Shown here: positions 8,302-15,275 of the stretch, piece by piece
Layout of the letters: every line of letters starts with the position of its first letter
How positions within the stretch are numbered: position 1 is the stretch's first letter
NCBI GenBank assembly: GCA_014859835.1
Contig: JACZKW010000057.1
Span: 1-33,980 of the forward strand
Direction: 5' to 3'
Source of the DNA: UBA9653 sp014859835
GTDB lineage: Archaea; Thermoplasmatota; Thermoplasmata; UBA10834
Length of the DNA stretch: 33,980 nucleotides
Made by a program: the position numbers and the translations under genes
The notes under the pieces: generated by a model
What the model was told of the DNA's origin: nothing
The model's database searches: none
What the model saw: only the letters and a program-made list of their open reading frames with translations

Positions 8302-9507
8302 GTGAGGGAATTGTGCAAAAGACTTGTTGCGCTAGCGGCGGTCACGATGCTAGCAGTGATGGTTGTTCCGGCCACGATGTCGGCCGGAGATGAGGAAACA
8401 GATTGGACTTTTATGGTATACCTTGACGCGGACAACAACCTGGAAACCTACGGCATCATGAACTTAGAATGGCTTGAGACCGTTGGCTCAGATGAGAATG
8501 TCAACTTCGTGGTTCTCCTAGATACCTACGGCGAACCTGCAGACCTTCTCTACGTTAAGGAAGGCACATCCGATTCCGTAGGCGAGGTATATGGATATCC
8601 AAAGGAAGTCGACATGTCCGACCCAGTGGTTCTCGAAGAGTTCATCGTGAACACCTGCAAAGACTACCCAGCTGAAAAGTACGCACTCATACTCTGGGAT
8701 CATGGAGGAGGATGGCGCGGATTGTGCTGGGACGACACTACAGGAGAGGACGCGTGCATCACGATGGTCGAATTGAGAGACGCACTCCTTGACGCCAAAG
8801 AAGAGACTGGAATCGTGCTAGATGTTGTGGGCTTCGACCTGTGCCTCATGGCCATGCCCGAAGTCGCATATCAGGTCAGGGACTGCGCAGATTACGTTGT
8901 CTTCAGCGAGGAGACAGTGCCCGGAGCGGGCTTCCCATATGACGCCATCGCCAGGGACCTCGTCGCAGATGAGACCATGGATGGAAAAGGACTGTCAGAG
9001 GTCATCGTCAATGACTACGGAGAATACTACTCTTCCATAGCAGGATATGTCGACGTGACGATGAGTGCCTGGGATATGGAGTATATGGACGACCTCTTCG
9101 ATGCGGTAGATGATCTGGGAGCCGAATTGCATGAGTCTCTTATAGCATACATGAACAATATCCAGCAGGACCTGATTCGTGCACAGGAGTACTACTACCC
9201 ATATAACGTCGATCTGAAGGGATTCGCCATGAACTTGCTCGCGGATGACTACATCGACAACGATGATTTGAAGGATGCAGCTGAGAGAGTTATAGAAGCC
9301 GTTGAAGGCGGCGTGTTTGCAATCTACAACAGCCTCCATAACTACAAGTCCTATGGCATTGCCATCTATGCTCCGTCCACGAACGACGGCATGCATAGCA
9401 TCAAAGACGACTACGTAGACGTGCCATTCGCACAGGACACAAGCTGGTACGAGTTCGCCTTGGCATTCTCCAGCTGGGAAGGGCGGACATGGGGCCTAGA
9501 CAGGTGA
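8302..9507 (+). CDS. Secreted clostripain-like cysteine peptidase (family C11)
   Basis: It is a predicted extracellular or cell-surface peptidase. The 401-residue protein begins with a signal peptide (positive MRELCKR, then a hydrophobic core to about residue 28). The caspase-like fold follows: WTFMVYLDADNNLE at about 35-48; the catalytic His in LILWDHGGGWRG (His134); the catalytic Cys in VVGFDLCLMAMPEVAY (Cys181). These are the two hallmark sites of the C11/clostripain clan CD. After Met, Lys and Arg residues are few and acidic residues are many, as in exported archaeal proteins. The start is GTG 8302, chosen for the GGGGGA site 8 bp upstream. It is monocistronic, convergent with pheA. Substrate unknown; in C11 enzymes cleavage after Arg or Lys is known. 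Confidence 0.88.
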   Translation: MRELCKRLVALAAVTMLAVMVVPATMSAGDEETDWTFMVYLDADNNLETYGIMNLEWLETVGSDENVNFVVLLDTYGEPADLLYVKEGTSDSVGEVYGYPKEVDMSDPVVLEEFIVNTCKDYPAEKYALILWDHGGGWRGLCWDDTTGEDACITMVELRDALLDAKEETGIVLDVVGFDLCLMAMPEVAYQVRDCADYVVFSEETVPGAGFPYDAIARDLVADETMDGKGLSEVIVNDYGEYYSSIAGYVDVTMSAWDMEYMDDLFDAVDDLGAELHESLIAYMNNIQQDLIRAQEYYYPYNVDLKGFAMNLLADDYIDNDDLKDAAERVIEAVEGGVFAIYNSLHNYKSYGIAIYAPSTNDGMHSIKDDYVDVPFAQDTSWYEFALAFSSWEGRTWGLDR

Positions 9508-9535
9508 GAAACTCACGTGAACCAGGCAGTTTTCG

Positions 9536-9580
9536 AGAAACCCCTTGAAAAACCCATTTTCCCGTTTTATCATATTCGAA
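9536..9580. terminator. AT-rich convergent termination region
   Basis: The 81 bp between the C11 peptidase stop (9507) and the pheA stop (9589) hold T-runs on the plus strand (CCATTTTCCCGTTTTATC, 9555-9572). On the minus strand a run of five T (complement of 9548-9552) is present. Both convergent transcripts could end here. No stable hairpin was found. Confidence 0.4.
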
Positions 9581-9588
9581 TGCCAATG

Positions 9589-10440
9589 TCAGGCTTTCTT
9601 GTACGAACCGAGAACTTTCACAAATGCACCGGTCTTGAGCAGACCGCCTATGGCTGCGTGGCAGTCGGGATCCTCCACTCCGCCCTCGATATCTGCGAAG
9701 AATACGTAGACCCAAGGCTTGTTCCTCCTCGGTCTGGACTCCAACTTGGATAGATTGACACCCCTGGATGCGAACTCACCGAGGCAGTTGTACAATGCTC
9801 CGGGAGCGTTCTTGGTCGCGAAGACTATCGAAGTCTTGTCGGCATTCTCAATCGTGCCCGGATTCTTCTCCATCACGAAGAACCTGGTCACATTGGTGTC
9901 TTCGTTCTGAATGTCCTCCCTGAGGATTTCCAAACCGTACAGTGACGCGGCCCTCTTGCTTGCGATGGCCGCAAGGTCGATGCGCTTGGATTCGGCAACT
10001 ATCTTGGCGCTACCAGCGGTATCGTATGATGCGATTGTCCGCCACTCAACATGCCTCTGAAGGAACTTCCTGCACTGGCCGAGGGCCTGCGGATGACTGA
10101 GCACCTCTTTGATAGTCTCCTCTGTTGCTCCCTTTGCGACCATCAGACAATGCTTGACAGGGACGATGAGCTCACCAGATATCCCCAGATCGTGGTCCAG
10201 AAGGAGGTCGTTGACCTGGGTGACACTTCCCTCTATCGAGTTTTCGACGGGGACAACTGCATGGGTGACCTCGTCTCGTTCTACCGCCTCGAAGACGGAC
10301 TGGAAATCGAGATAGGGTTTGGTATTGACCGCCGCTCCGAAGTATTTCACACATGCGTCTTCGGAGTAGGCGCCCTGTTCACCCTGGAATGCGACGATGA
10401 CGTTCTCATTCACGAATACCACCAGTCTCGTACAAATCAC
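9589..10440 (-). CDS. pheA: Prephenate dehydratase with ACT domain
   Basis: It converts prephenate to phenylpyruvate in phenylalanine synthesis. The 283-residue length is normal for a monofunctional PheA. The N-terminal lobe starts with VAFQGEQGAYSEDA. HAVVPVENSIEGSV is the conserved substrate-site region. The catalytic Thr motif appears near the C-terminal end of the dehydratase part as DTNVTRFFVM. An ACT domain closes the protein (SIVFATKNAPGALYNCL, then SKLESRPRRNKPWVYVFF, which carries the ESRP phenylalanine-binding motif). Start: the frame opens with GTG 10440. A second GTG at 10413 gives MNENVIVAFQGE, fits family N-termini better and has GGTGG 5 bp ahead. It diverges from leuA. Confidence 0.94.
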   Translation of the reverse strand: MICTRLVVFVNENVIVAFQGEQGAYSEDACVKYFGAAVNTKPYLDFQSVFEAVERDEVTHAVVPVENSIEGSVTQVNDLLLDHDLGISGELIVPVKHCLMVAKGATEETIKEVLSHPQALGQCRKFLQRHVEWRTIASYDTAGSAKIVAESKRIDLAAIASKRAASLYGLEILREDIQNEDTNVTRFFVMEKNPGTIENADKTSIVFATKNAPGALYNCLGEFASRGVNLSKLESRPRRNKPWVYVFFADIEGGVEDPDCHAAIGGLLKTGAFVKVLGSYKKA

Positions 10441-10545
10441 ATCATATTTCTACCCTTCCAAAGTGACATGGAGAGTACCATCAAAGGCATTGTACAGATG
10501 TGTCCGGCAGCGAGGCGCGACTGGCCAGAATGGTGCCAGGAAAAG

Positions 10546-10554
10546 TTTATATCA
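10546..10554. promoter_or_regulatory. Bidirectional TATA element between pheA and leuA
   Basis: The core TTTATATC reads as GATATAAA on the other strand, so it can serve both directions. On the plus strand it is preceded by GGAAAAG (10539-10545), which looks like a BRE. The expected leu start site is near 10577, which puts the leader ORF at about +47. To the left the pheA start site would be near 10520. Sequence-based only. Confidence 0.55.
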
Positions 10555-10612
10555 ATCGAGGCCATGCAGATGATTGTCACGCTCAAGAAGAGTGTGACCT
10601 CACTGATGACAT

Positions 10613-10617
10613 GGAGG
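10613..10617 (+). promoter_or_regulatory. Shine-Dalgarno site of the leu leader peptide
   Basis: GGAGG, spaced 6 nt from the ATG at 10624. It is one of the better-placed ribosome-binding sites in the window. It shows that the short leader frame is likely translated and is not merely the end of a longer open frame that is antisense to pheA. Confidence 0.65.
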
Positions 10618-10623
10618 CAAGGA

Positions 10624-10683
10624 ATGGCACAAGAGAGTAAGATTCAACTTATTCTGCCCTTGGGGCTGCTTATCCTAGCCTAG
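10624..10683 (+). CDS. Leucine/isoleucine-rich leader peptide of the leu operon
   Basis: A 19-codon ORF (MAQESKIQLILPLGLLILA) ends 35 bp before the preferred leuA start. Six codons are Leu and three are Ile, nearly all in the second half. GGAGG at 10613-10617 gives a good start signal, and a TATA/BRE lies about 74 bp upstream. The Leu codons are CTT, CTG, TTG, CTG, CTT and CTA, without the CTC that is common in the neighbouring genes; two of three Ile codons are ATT. Its Ile17-Leu18 codons form the left arm of a hairpin that is followed by six T. In bacteria such ORFs measure charged tRNA and control leu/ilv transcription. The reading as an archaeal counterpart is an inference. Confidence 0.62.
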   Translation: MAQESKIQLILPLGLLILA

Positions 10684-10705
10684 ATGCTGCAGTGTAGGAT
10701 TTTTT
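10672..10705 (+). terminator. Candidate attenuator hairpin and T6 tract before leuA
   Basis: ATCCTA (10672-10677) and TAGGAT (10695-10700) are perfect 6-bp arms with a 17-nt loop. T6 (10700-10705) follows at once, and the leuA ribosome-binding site comes next. The left arm is the end of the leader ORF, and its stop codon TAG (10681-10683) is in the loop. A ribosome held on the last Leu codons would mask the left arm. The stem is short and AT-rich, so the T-tract may do most of the work, as in archaeal termination. Confidence 0.5.
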
Positions 10706-10718
10706 GGAGAGTGTTTTG

Positions 10719-12359
10719 ATGCCCACACAAGCTCCGAGTGAGAATGCTAAACAAGAAGAGAACATCGCGTTCAAGGTCCCTGACAAAGGGGTCTTCGTCA
10801 GTGAATACAATGAGCAGATCTTTCGGGCGACCAGGATGCCAGAGACTGTGAAGATCCTGGATACGACCCTGAGGGACGGCGAGCAGACGCCCAATGTGGC
10901 ACTCTCGATCGACGACAAGCTAAAAATCGCACAGGCGTTGGACGAGCTTGGAGTGGATATAATCGAAGCCGGTTTCCCTGTCAACTCAGAGGGCGAGGCC
11001 GAGGCTGTGAAGAGGATCGCTGCGGCAGGGCTCAAGAGCGAGATCTGCGGACTTTGTCGCGCTAGCAAACCAGATATAGATGCCGCATTGGCTTGCGATG
11101 TTGATTCGATCCATATATTCCTGGCGACCTCAAAAGTACACCTGGAGAAGAAGCTCAAGATATCCAGGGAGGAGGCTGTTGAAAAGGCAGTGACCGCCGT
11201 GCAATACGGAAAGGATCACGGGTTCATAGTCGAGTTCAGCTGCGAGGACGGCACGAGGACCGACCTCGGATTCCTCAACACCGTGCATAAGGCGATTGAG
11301 GAGGCAGGTGTCGACAGGATCGACATACCAGATACCGTCGGTGTCATGACACCGCAGGCGATGATGCAGTTCGTCTCGGAGATCAAGAAGACGACGAAGG
11401 TACCTCTCGCAGTGCACTGCCATGATGATTTCGGACTCTCGGTCGCCAACTCCTTGGCGGGCATACTAGGGGGCGCGGAAGAAGTCCATTGCACGATAAA
11501 TGGCCTTGGAGAGCGCGCGGGAAATGCCGCCCTCGAAGAGGTCGTGATGGGGCTCCAAGCGTTCTACGGGATAAAGACCCGGATCAATACGAGGAAGATG
11601 GCTTTCGTGTCGAGACTCGTGTCACAGCTCACTGGGATAGCTGTCCAACCGAACAAGGCCATCGTGGGCGAGAACGCGTTCTCGCACGAAGCGGGGATAC
11701 ATGTCCATGGGGTGCTGTGCGAGAGCTCGACTTACGAACCAATGAGACCTGAGATCGTCGGCAAGGAGAGGGTGTTCGTAGTTGGCAAGCACTCAGGAGT
11801 ACACGCGGTCCAGAACAAACTGAAGGAATACGGGCTCGACCTAACAGGGGACCAGCTCAAGGAAGTGGTCGCGAGGATAAAGAAGTACGCGGAGTCCGGG
11901 AAGAAGCTGGATGATGCGGAATTGCTCGCAGTCGCCTATGACGAGATAAGTGAGGAGAAGGAGCCAGTGATAAGGCTCGAGGAATTCACGGTCTTCACTG
12001 GACTGAACTTCACACCAACGGCCACGGTCGTTCTCAACATCGATGGAGATGTCAGGCGGGCGTCGGAGACCGGTGTGGGCCCGATAGATGCGAGCCTGAG
12101 CGCGATAAGGACTGCTGTATCGAAGAATATCGTGCTAAAGCAATATAGGCTCGAGGCGATAACCGGCGGGTCCAACGCGCTCTGTGAGGTCACAGTGAAG
12201 CTCGGAGATTGTGAGGATTCTCAACTTCTCGCACTAGGGAAGAGCGTCGGTTCGGACATAGTCACGACCAGTGTGGACGCCACCGTGGAAGCGTTGAACA
12301 GGCTCTGGATGCACAAGCTTGGCGCAAATGGCGACAAGGTCAAAAGGAAAGCTTACTGA
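10719..12359 (+). CDS. leuA: 2-isopropylmalate synthase (LeuA family)
   Basis: It condenses acetyl-CoA with 2-oxoisovalerate, the first committed leucine step. The catalytic TIM barrel starts with KILDTTLRDGEQTPNVAL and has the metal-binding HCHDDFGLSVANS, then NGLGERAGNA and NAFSHEAGIHVHG. The last 130 residues form the LeuA regulatory domain, where leucine binds in the family. The start is set at ATG 10719 (546 residues) because GGAGAG at 10706-10711 is 7 bp upstream; the frame also contains an upstream TTG at 10704. First gene of leuACDB, with a Leu/Ile-rich leader ORF. Citramalate synthase (CimA) is close in sequence and uses the same LeuCDB partners, so a CimA activity cannot be ruled out. 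Confidence 0.88.
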   Translation: MPTQAPSENAKQEENIAFKVPDKGVFVSEYNEQIFRATRMPETVKILDTTLRDGEQTPNVALSIDDKLKIAQALDELGVDIIEAGFPVNSEGEAEAVKRIAAAGLKSEICGLCRASKPDIDAALACDVDSIHIFLATSKVHLEKKLKISREEAVEKAVTAVQYGKDHGFIVEFSCEDGTRTDLGFLNTVHKAIEEAGVDRIDIPDTVGVMTPQAMMQFVSEIKKTTKVPLAVHCHDDFGLSVANSLAGILGGAEEVHCTINGLGERAGNAALEEVVMGLQAFYGIKTRINTRKMAFVSRLVSQLTGIAVQPNKAIVGENAFSHEAGIHVHGVLCESSTYEPMRPEIVGKERVFVVGKHSGVHAVQNKLKEYGLDLTGDQLKEVVARIKKYAESGKKLDDAELLAVAYDEISEEKEPVIRLEEFTVFTGLNFTPTATVVLNIDGDVRRASETGVGPIDASLSAIRTAVSKNIVLKQYRLEAITGGSNALCEVTVKLGDCEDSQLLALGKSVGSDIVTTSVDATVEALNRLWMHKLGANGDKVKRKAY

Positions 12360-12373
12360 AAGAGGGGGAGTGC

Positions 12374-13633
12374 GTGACATTGGGGAAGACCATTGCTGAG
12401 AAGATATTGTCGACGAAGGCTCAGAAGGACGTCCGCATAGGAGAGATCGTCGAAGCCGAGGTCGATTATGTGATGGTGAACGACATCACGGCTCCAGCGG
12501 CGTTCGATGAGTTCGAAGGCTTCTGCACGCCACCGCTGGATAAGAAGATGGTCCTGATCCCGGACCACTACGTTCCGAACAAGGACGTGGCATCTGCGAT
12601 CCAGGCGAAGAAGATGAGGGATTTCGCATCCAAGTACAGGATACGCAACTACTTCGAGATAGGGTCCGGCGGCGTCTGCCACCAGCTGATGATCGAGAAG
12701 GGGTTCGTCGCGCCTGGGAGGCTGATAGTCGGAGCCGATTCACATACATGCTCATACGGGGCGATGGGCGCGTTCGCCGCAGGGATCGGAAGCACTGAGG
12801 CCGCGACGGTGTTCGCGAGAGGCGTCCTCTGGTTCAAAGTACCAGAATCGATGAAGTTCGAGGTAAACGGACAGCTTGGAAGACACGTGTCTGGAAAGGA
12901 CATAATACTCACGATCATAGGAGACATAGGGGTCGAAGGTGCACTCTACCAGTCTATGGAAGTCGTCGGTGACACCATCTCCGCATTGCCCGTCTCTGAA
13001 AGGGTGACGATATCCAACATGGGCATAGAAGCGGGAGCAAAAGCCTGCATAATACCGCCGGACGCGAAGGTGGATGACTACCTGAAGGGCCGTGTCAGAG
13101 GCACCTATGATAAGGTATATGCGGACAAGGATGCCGAGTATTCGGACATCAGGAAGTACGATGCGAAGGACATTGTCCCAGTGGTCGCGAAGCCGTTCCT
13201 GCCGAGCAATGTGGCACCCGCAAGCGAGGTCGGAGTAACCATCGACCAAGCGTATCTAGGCTCATGCACGAACGGAAGGATAGAGGATCTCAGAGTCGCC
13301 GCAGCGATACTGAAAGGGAAGAAGGTACATGAAGGGGTCAGGATGATCGTAGTGCCTGCGAGCAAGGATGTCTTCGACAAAGCGATGGAGGAAGGACTGT
13401 TCAAGATATTCTCCGACGCTGGTGCGTTCATATCCGGTCCCACATGCGGCGCATGTCTTGGAGGTTACATGGGCGTGCTCGCTCCAGGCGAAAGATGCGT
13501 CAGCACGACGAACAGGAACTTCATTGGAAGAATGGGACACAAGGAATCCGAGGTCTACCTTGCGGGTCCCGCAGTCGTCGCAGCGAGCGCAGTTGCGGGG
13601 AGAATAGTCGATCCGTCGGAGGTGACTGGATGA
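12374..13633 (+). CDS. leuC: 3-isopropylmalate dehydratase, large subunit
   Basis: It isomerises 2- to 3-isopropylmalate together with LeuD, using a 4Fe-4S cluster. The 419-residue length is that of archaeal and homoaconitase-type large subunits. Motifs: VMVNDITAPAAFDEF, PDHYVPNKD, GADSHTCSYGAMGAFAAG, and the cluster cysteines in YLGSCTNGR and GPTCGACLGG. It starts with GTG 12374, 14 bp after leuA; GGGGGAG at 12364-12370 is close to it. TTG 12380 would give better spacing. Its TGA overlaps the leuD ATG (ATGA), so the two subunits are made together. Confidence 0.93.
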   Translation: MTLGKTIAEKILSTKAQKDVRIGEIVEAEVDYVMVNDITAPAAFDEFEGFCTPPLDKKMVLIPDHYVPNKDVASAIQAKKMRDFASKYRIRNYFEIGSGGVCHQLMIEKGFVAPGRLIVGADSHTCSYGAMGAFAAGIGSTEAATVFARGVLWFKVPESMKFEVNGQLGRHVSGKDIILTIIGDIGVEGALYQSMEVVGDTISALPVSERVTISNMGIEAGAKACIIPPDAKVDDYLKGRVRGTYDKVYADKDAEYSDIRKYDAKDIVPVVAKPFLPSNVAPASEVGVTIDQAYLGSCTNGRIEDLRVAAAILKGKKVHEGVRMIVVPASKDVFDKAMEEGLFKIFSDAGAFISGPTCGACLGGYMGVLAPGERCVSTTNRNFIGRMGHKESEVYLAGPAVVAASAVAGRIVDPSEVTG

Positions 13634-14133
13634 AATCACACTTCGACGGGAAGGCGTGGGTGTTCGGGGACAATGTGGATACCGACCAGATCATACCAGC
13701 AGAGTATCTCGTCACGATGAACAGCGCAGAGCTTGCCAAGCACGCGTTCGTGAAGGTGATGCCAGAATTCCCTGTCAACGTGAAGGAAGGCGATGTGATA
13801 GTCGCCGGAAGGAACTTCGGATGCGGCTCGAGCCGAGAGCATGCACCCAGGGCATTGATGGGAGCAGGAGTGTCCTGCGTCATCGCGGAATCGTTTGCTA
13901 GGATATTCTTCAGAAACGCGATCAACATAGGGTTACCAGTCATCGAGGCAACGCTGGAGGTCGACCAGGGAGACGATGTCGAGGTGGATGTATCGAAGGG
14001 TGTCGTCAGGAACAACAGCTCCGGAAAGGAGATCACGTTCGCCAGCTATCCGCCTTTCGTGATGATGCTCATGGAGAAAGGGGGTCTAGTACCCTACACC
14101 AAGGAGAGATTGGGTTGCACAAGATCGGAGTGA
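13630..14133 (+). CDS. leuD: 3-isopropylmalate dehydratase, small subunit
   Basis: It is the swivelling domain of isopropylmalate isomerase. It has 167 residues: GKAWVFGDNVDTDQIIPAEYL at the N-terminus (in part GDNVDTDQIIPAEY), then the signature GRNFGCGSSREHAPRAL, and FFRNAINIGLPVIE. The frame is open much further upstream, but that part overlaps leuC in another frame. The ATG at 13630 lies in an ATGA overlap with leuC and is the right start. The substrate loop reads YLVT. In archaea this loop separates isopropylmalate from homoaconitate enzymes, and the leu context supports isopropylmalate. It overlaps leuB by 19 bp. Confidence 0.93.
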   Translation: MKSHFDGKAWVFGDNVDTDQIIPAEYLVTMNSAELAKHAFVKVMPEFPVNVKEGDVIVAGRNFGCGSSREHAPRALMGAGVSCVIAESFARIFFRNAINIGLPVIEATLEVDQGDDVEVDVSKGVVRNNSSGKEITFASYPPFVMMLMEKGGLVPYTKERLGCTRSE

Positions 14134-15233
14134 TCCCAGGAGATGGGATAGGACCAGAGGTGGTCAGGGAAGCGCGCAAGGTCCTGGATGTCATCTGCGA
14201 AAGAAAAGGAATCCAGCTAGATTTCGAAGAGTTTCCACTGGGCGCAGCGCACTACATGAAGACGGGAGAGGTGCTCTCAGACGAAACCATATCAAGATTG
14301 GAGGAGAAGGAGTCCATCTTGCTCGGCGCGATGGGTGATCCCCGGGTCAAACCAGGAGTGCTCGAGAAGGGCGTCCTGCTCCGCCTCAGGTTCCACTTCG
14401 ACCAGTATGTCAACCTCAGACCGGTGAAGCTGTTCCAGGGAGTGCCTGCCGCATTGGCTGGCGATAGGAAAATAGATATGTACTTCATCCGAGAGAACAC
14501 GGAGGATTTCTATGTCGGCCTGGGCAGCCGGGTCAAGACGGGATCTTCGAGAGAGCAGCTCAAACTCATCAGAAAGACCTATGAGGTGAAATTCGACATA
14601 GGAATAGACCTCAAAGACACAGACGAGCTTGCATATCAGATAGGAATCATCACAAGGCAAGGTGCCAGGCGCGTGATCGACTACGCGTTCGATCTCGCAA
14701 AGAAGAAGGGTGCCGACCTCGTGACCTCCGTCGATAAGGCGAATGTCCTCACAGAAGTCTACGGGCTCTGGCGAGAAGAGGTGGAGAAAGCATCGAGCAG
14801 CTACGGGATAGAGAAGGAGTTCCAGTATGTCGATGCGGTGGCACTGCACATGGTCAGGAACCCAGAGAGGTTCAAGGTCCTGGTCACGCCCAACCTGTTC
14901 GGAGACATACTGACGGATCTGGGGGCAGCGCTGCAGGGAGGTCTCGGATTTGCGCCATCGGGGAATATCAACCCGAGCGGTGTTAGTATGTTCGAGCCAG
15001 TCCACGGTTCGGCTCCAGATATCGCGGGAAAGGATCTAGCCAACCCGGTCGGAGCAATCCTCTCATCGGCCCTTATGTTGGACACTCTAGGATACAAGGA
15101 TGCTGCTCATGAGATGGAATCAGCGGTCATGAGCGTCTTGAGCGATGGAAAGCACATGACTGCGGATGTGGGTGGCAAGATGTCGACCACAGCCATGGGA
15201 GATGCGGTCCTCAACGTGCTGAAGAGCCAGTAA
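14115..15233 (+). CDS. leuB: 3-isopropylmalate dehydrogenase
   Basis: It oxidatively decarboxylates 3-isopropylmalate to 2-oxoisocaproate with NAD+. The 372-residue protein has the nucleotide-binding GVIPGDGIGPEVVREA at the N-terminus, the substrate helix LLRLRFHFDQYVNLRP (about 89-104), RENTEDFYVG, the metal-binding VTPNLFGDILTDLGAAL, and EPVHGSAPDIAGKDLANP. It starts with TTG 14115 inside leuD; GGAGAG at 14103-14108 is 6 bp upstream. The substrate helix resembles that of actinobacterial LeuB more than the usual bacterial type, and the RENTED stretch recalls isocitrate and tartrate dehydrogenases. The context makes leucine synthesis the main job; a role in the citramalate route to isoleucine is possible. 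Confidence 0.9.
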   Translation: MHKIGVIPGDGIGPEVVREARKVLDVICERKGIQLDFEEFPLGAAHYMKTGEVLSDETISRLEEKESILLGAMGDPRVKPGVLEKGVLLRLRFHFDQYVNLRPVKLFQGVPAALAGDRKIDMYFIRENTEDFYVGLGSRVKTGSSREQLKLIRKTYEVKFDIGIDLKDTDELAYQIGIITRQGARRVIDYAFDLAKKKGADLVTSVDKANVLTEVYGLWREEVEKASSSYGIEKEFQYVDAVALHMVRNPERFKVLVTPNLFGDILTDLGAALQGGLGFAPSGNINPSGVSMFEPVHGSAPDIAGKDLANPVGAILSSALMLDTLGYKDAAHEMESAVMSVLSDGKHMTADVGGKMSTTAMGDAVLNVLKSQ

Positions 15234-15275
15234 CCGATATCCCCAAAGGAATGAACAGGGGAGCAAACGGAATCA

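Noticed and set aside
10441..10491. 17-codon ORF on the minus strand just before pheA (MPLMVLSMSLWKGRNMM)
   Set aside because: It ends at the pheA start, but has no Phe codon and no ribosome-binding site, so it does not look like a Phe attenuator leader.
10051..10683. 210-codon open frame on the plus strand over pheA
   Set aside because: It is mostly the antisense of pheA. Only its last 19 codons, after GGAGG and ATG 10624, are kept as the leader peptide.
13444..13629. N-terminal extension of leuD in the open frame
   Set aside because: It is leuC read in another frame; the ATGA overlap at 13630 is the start.
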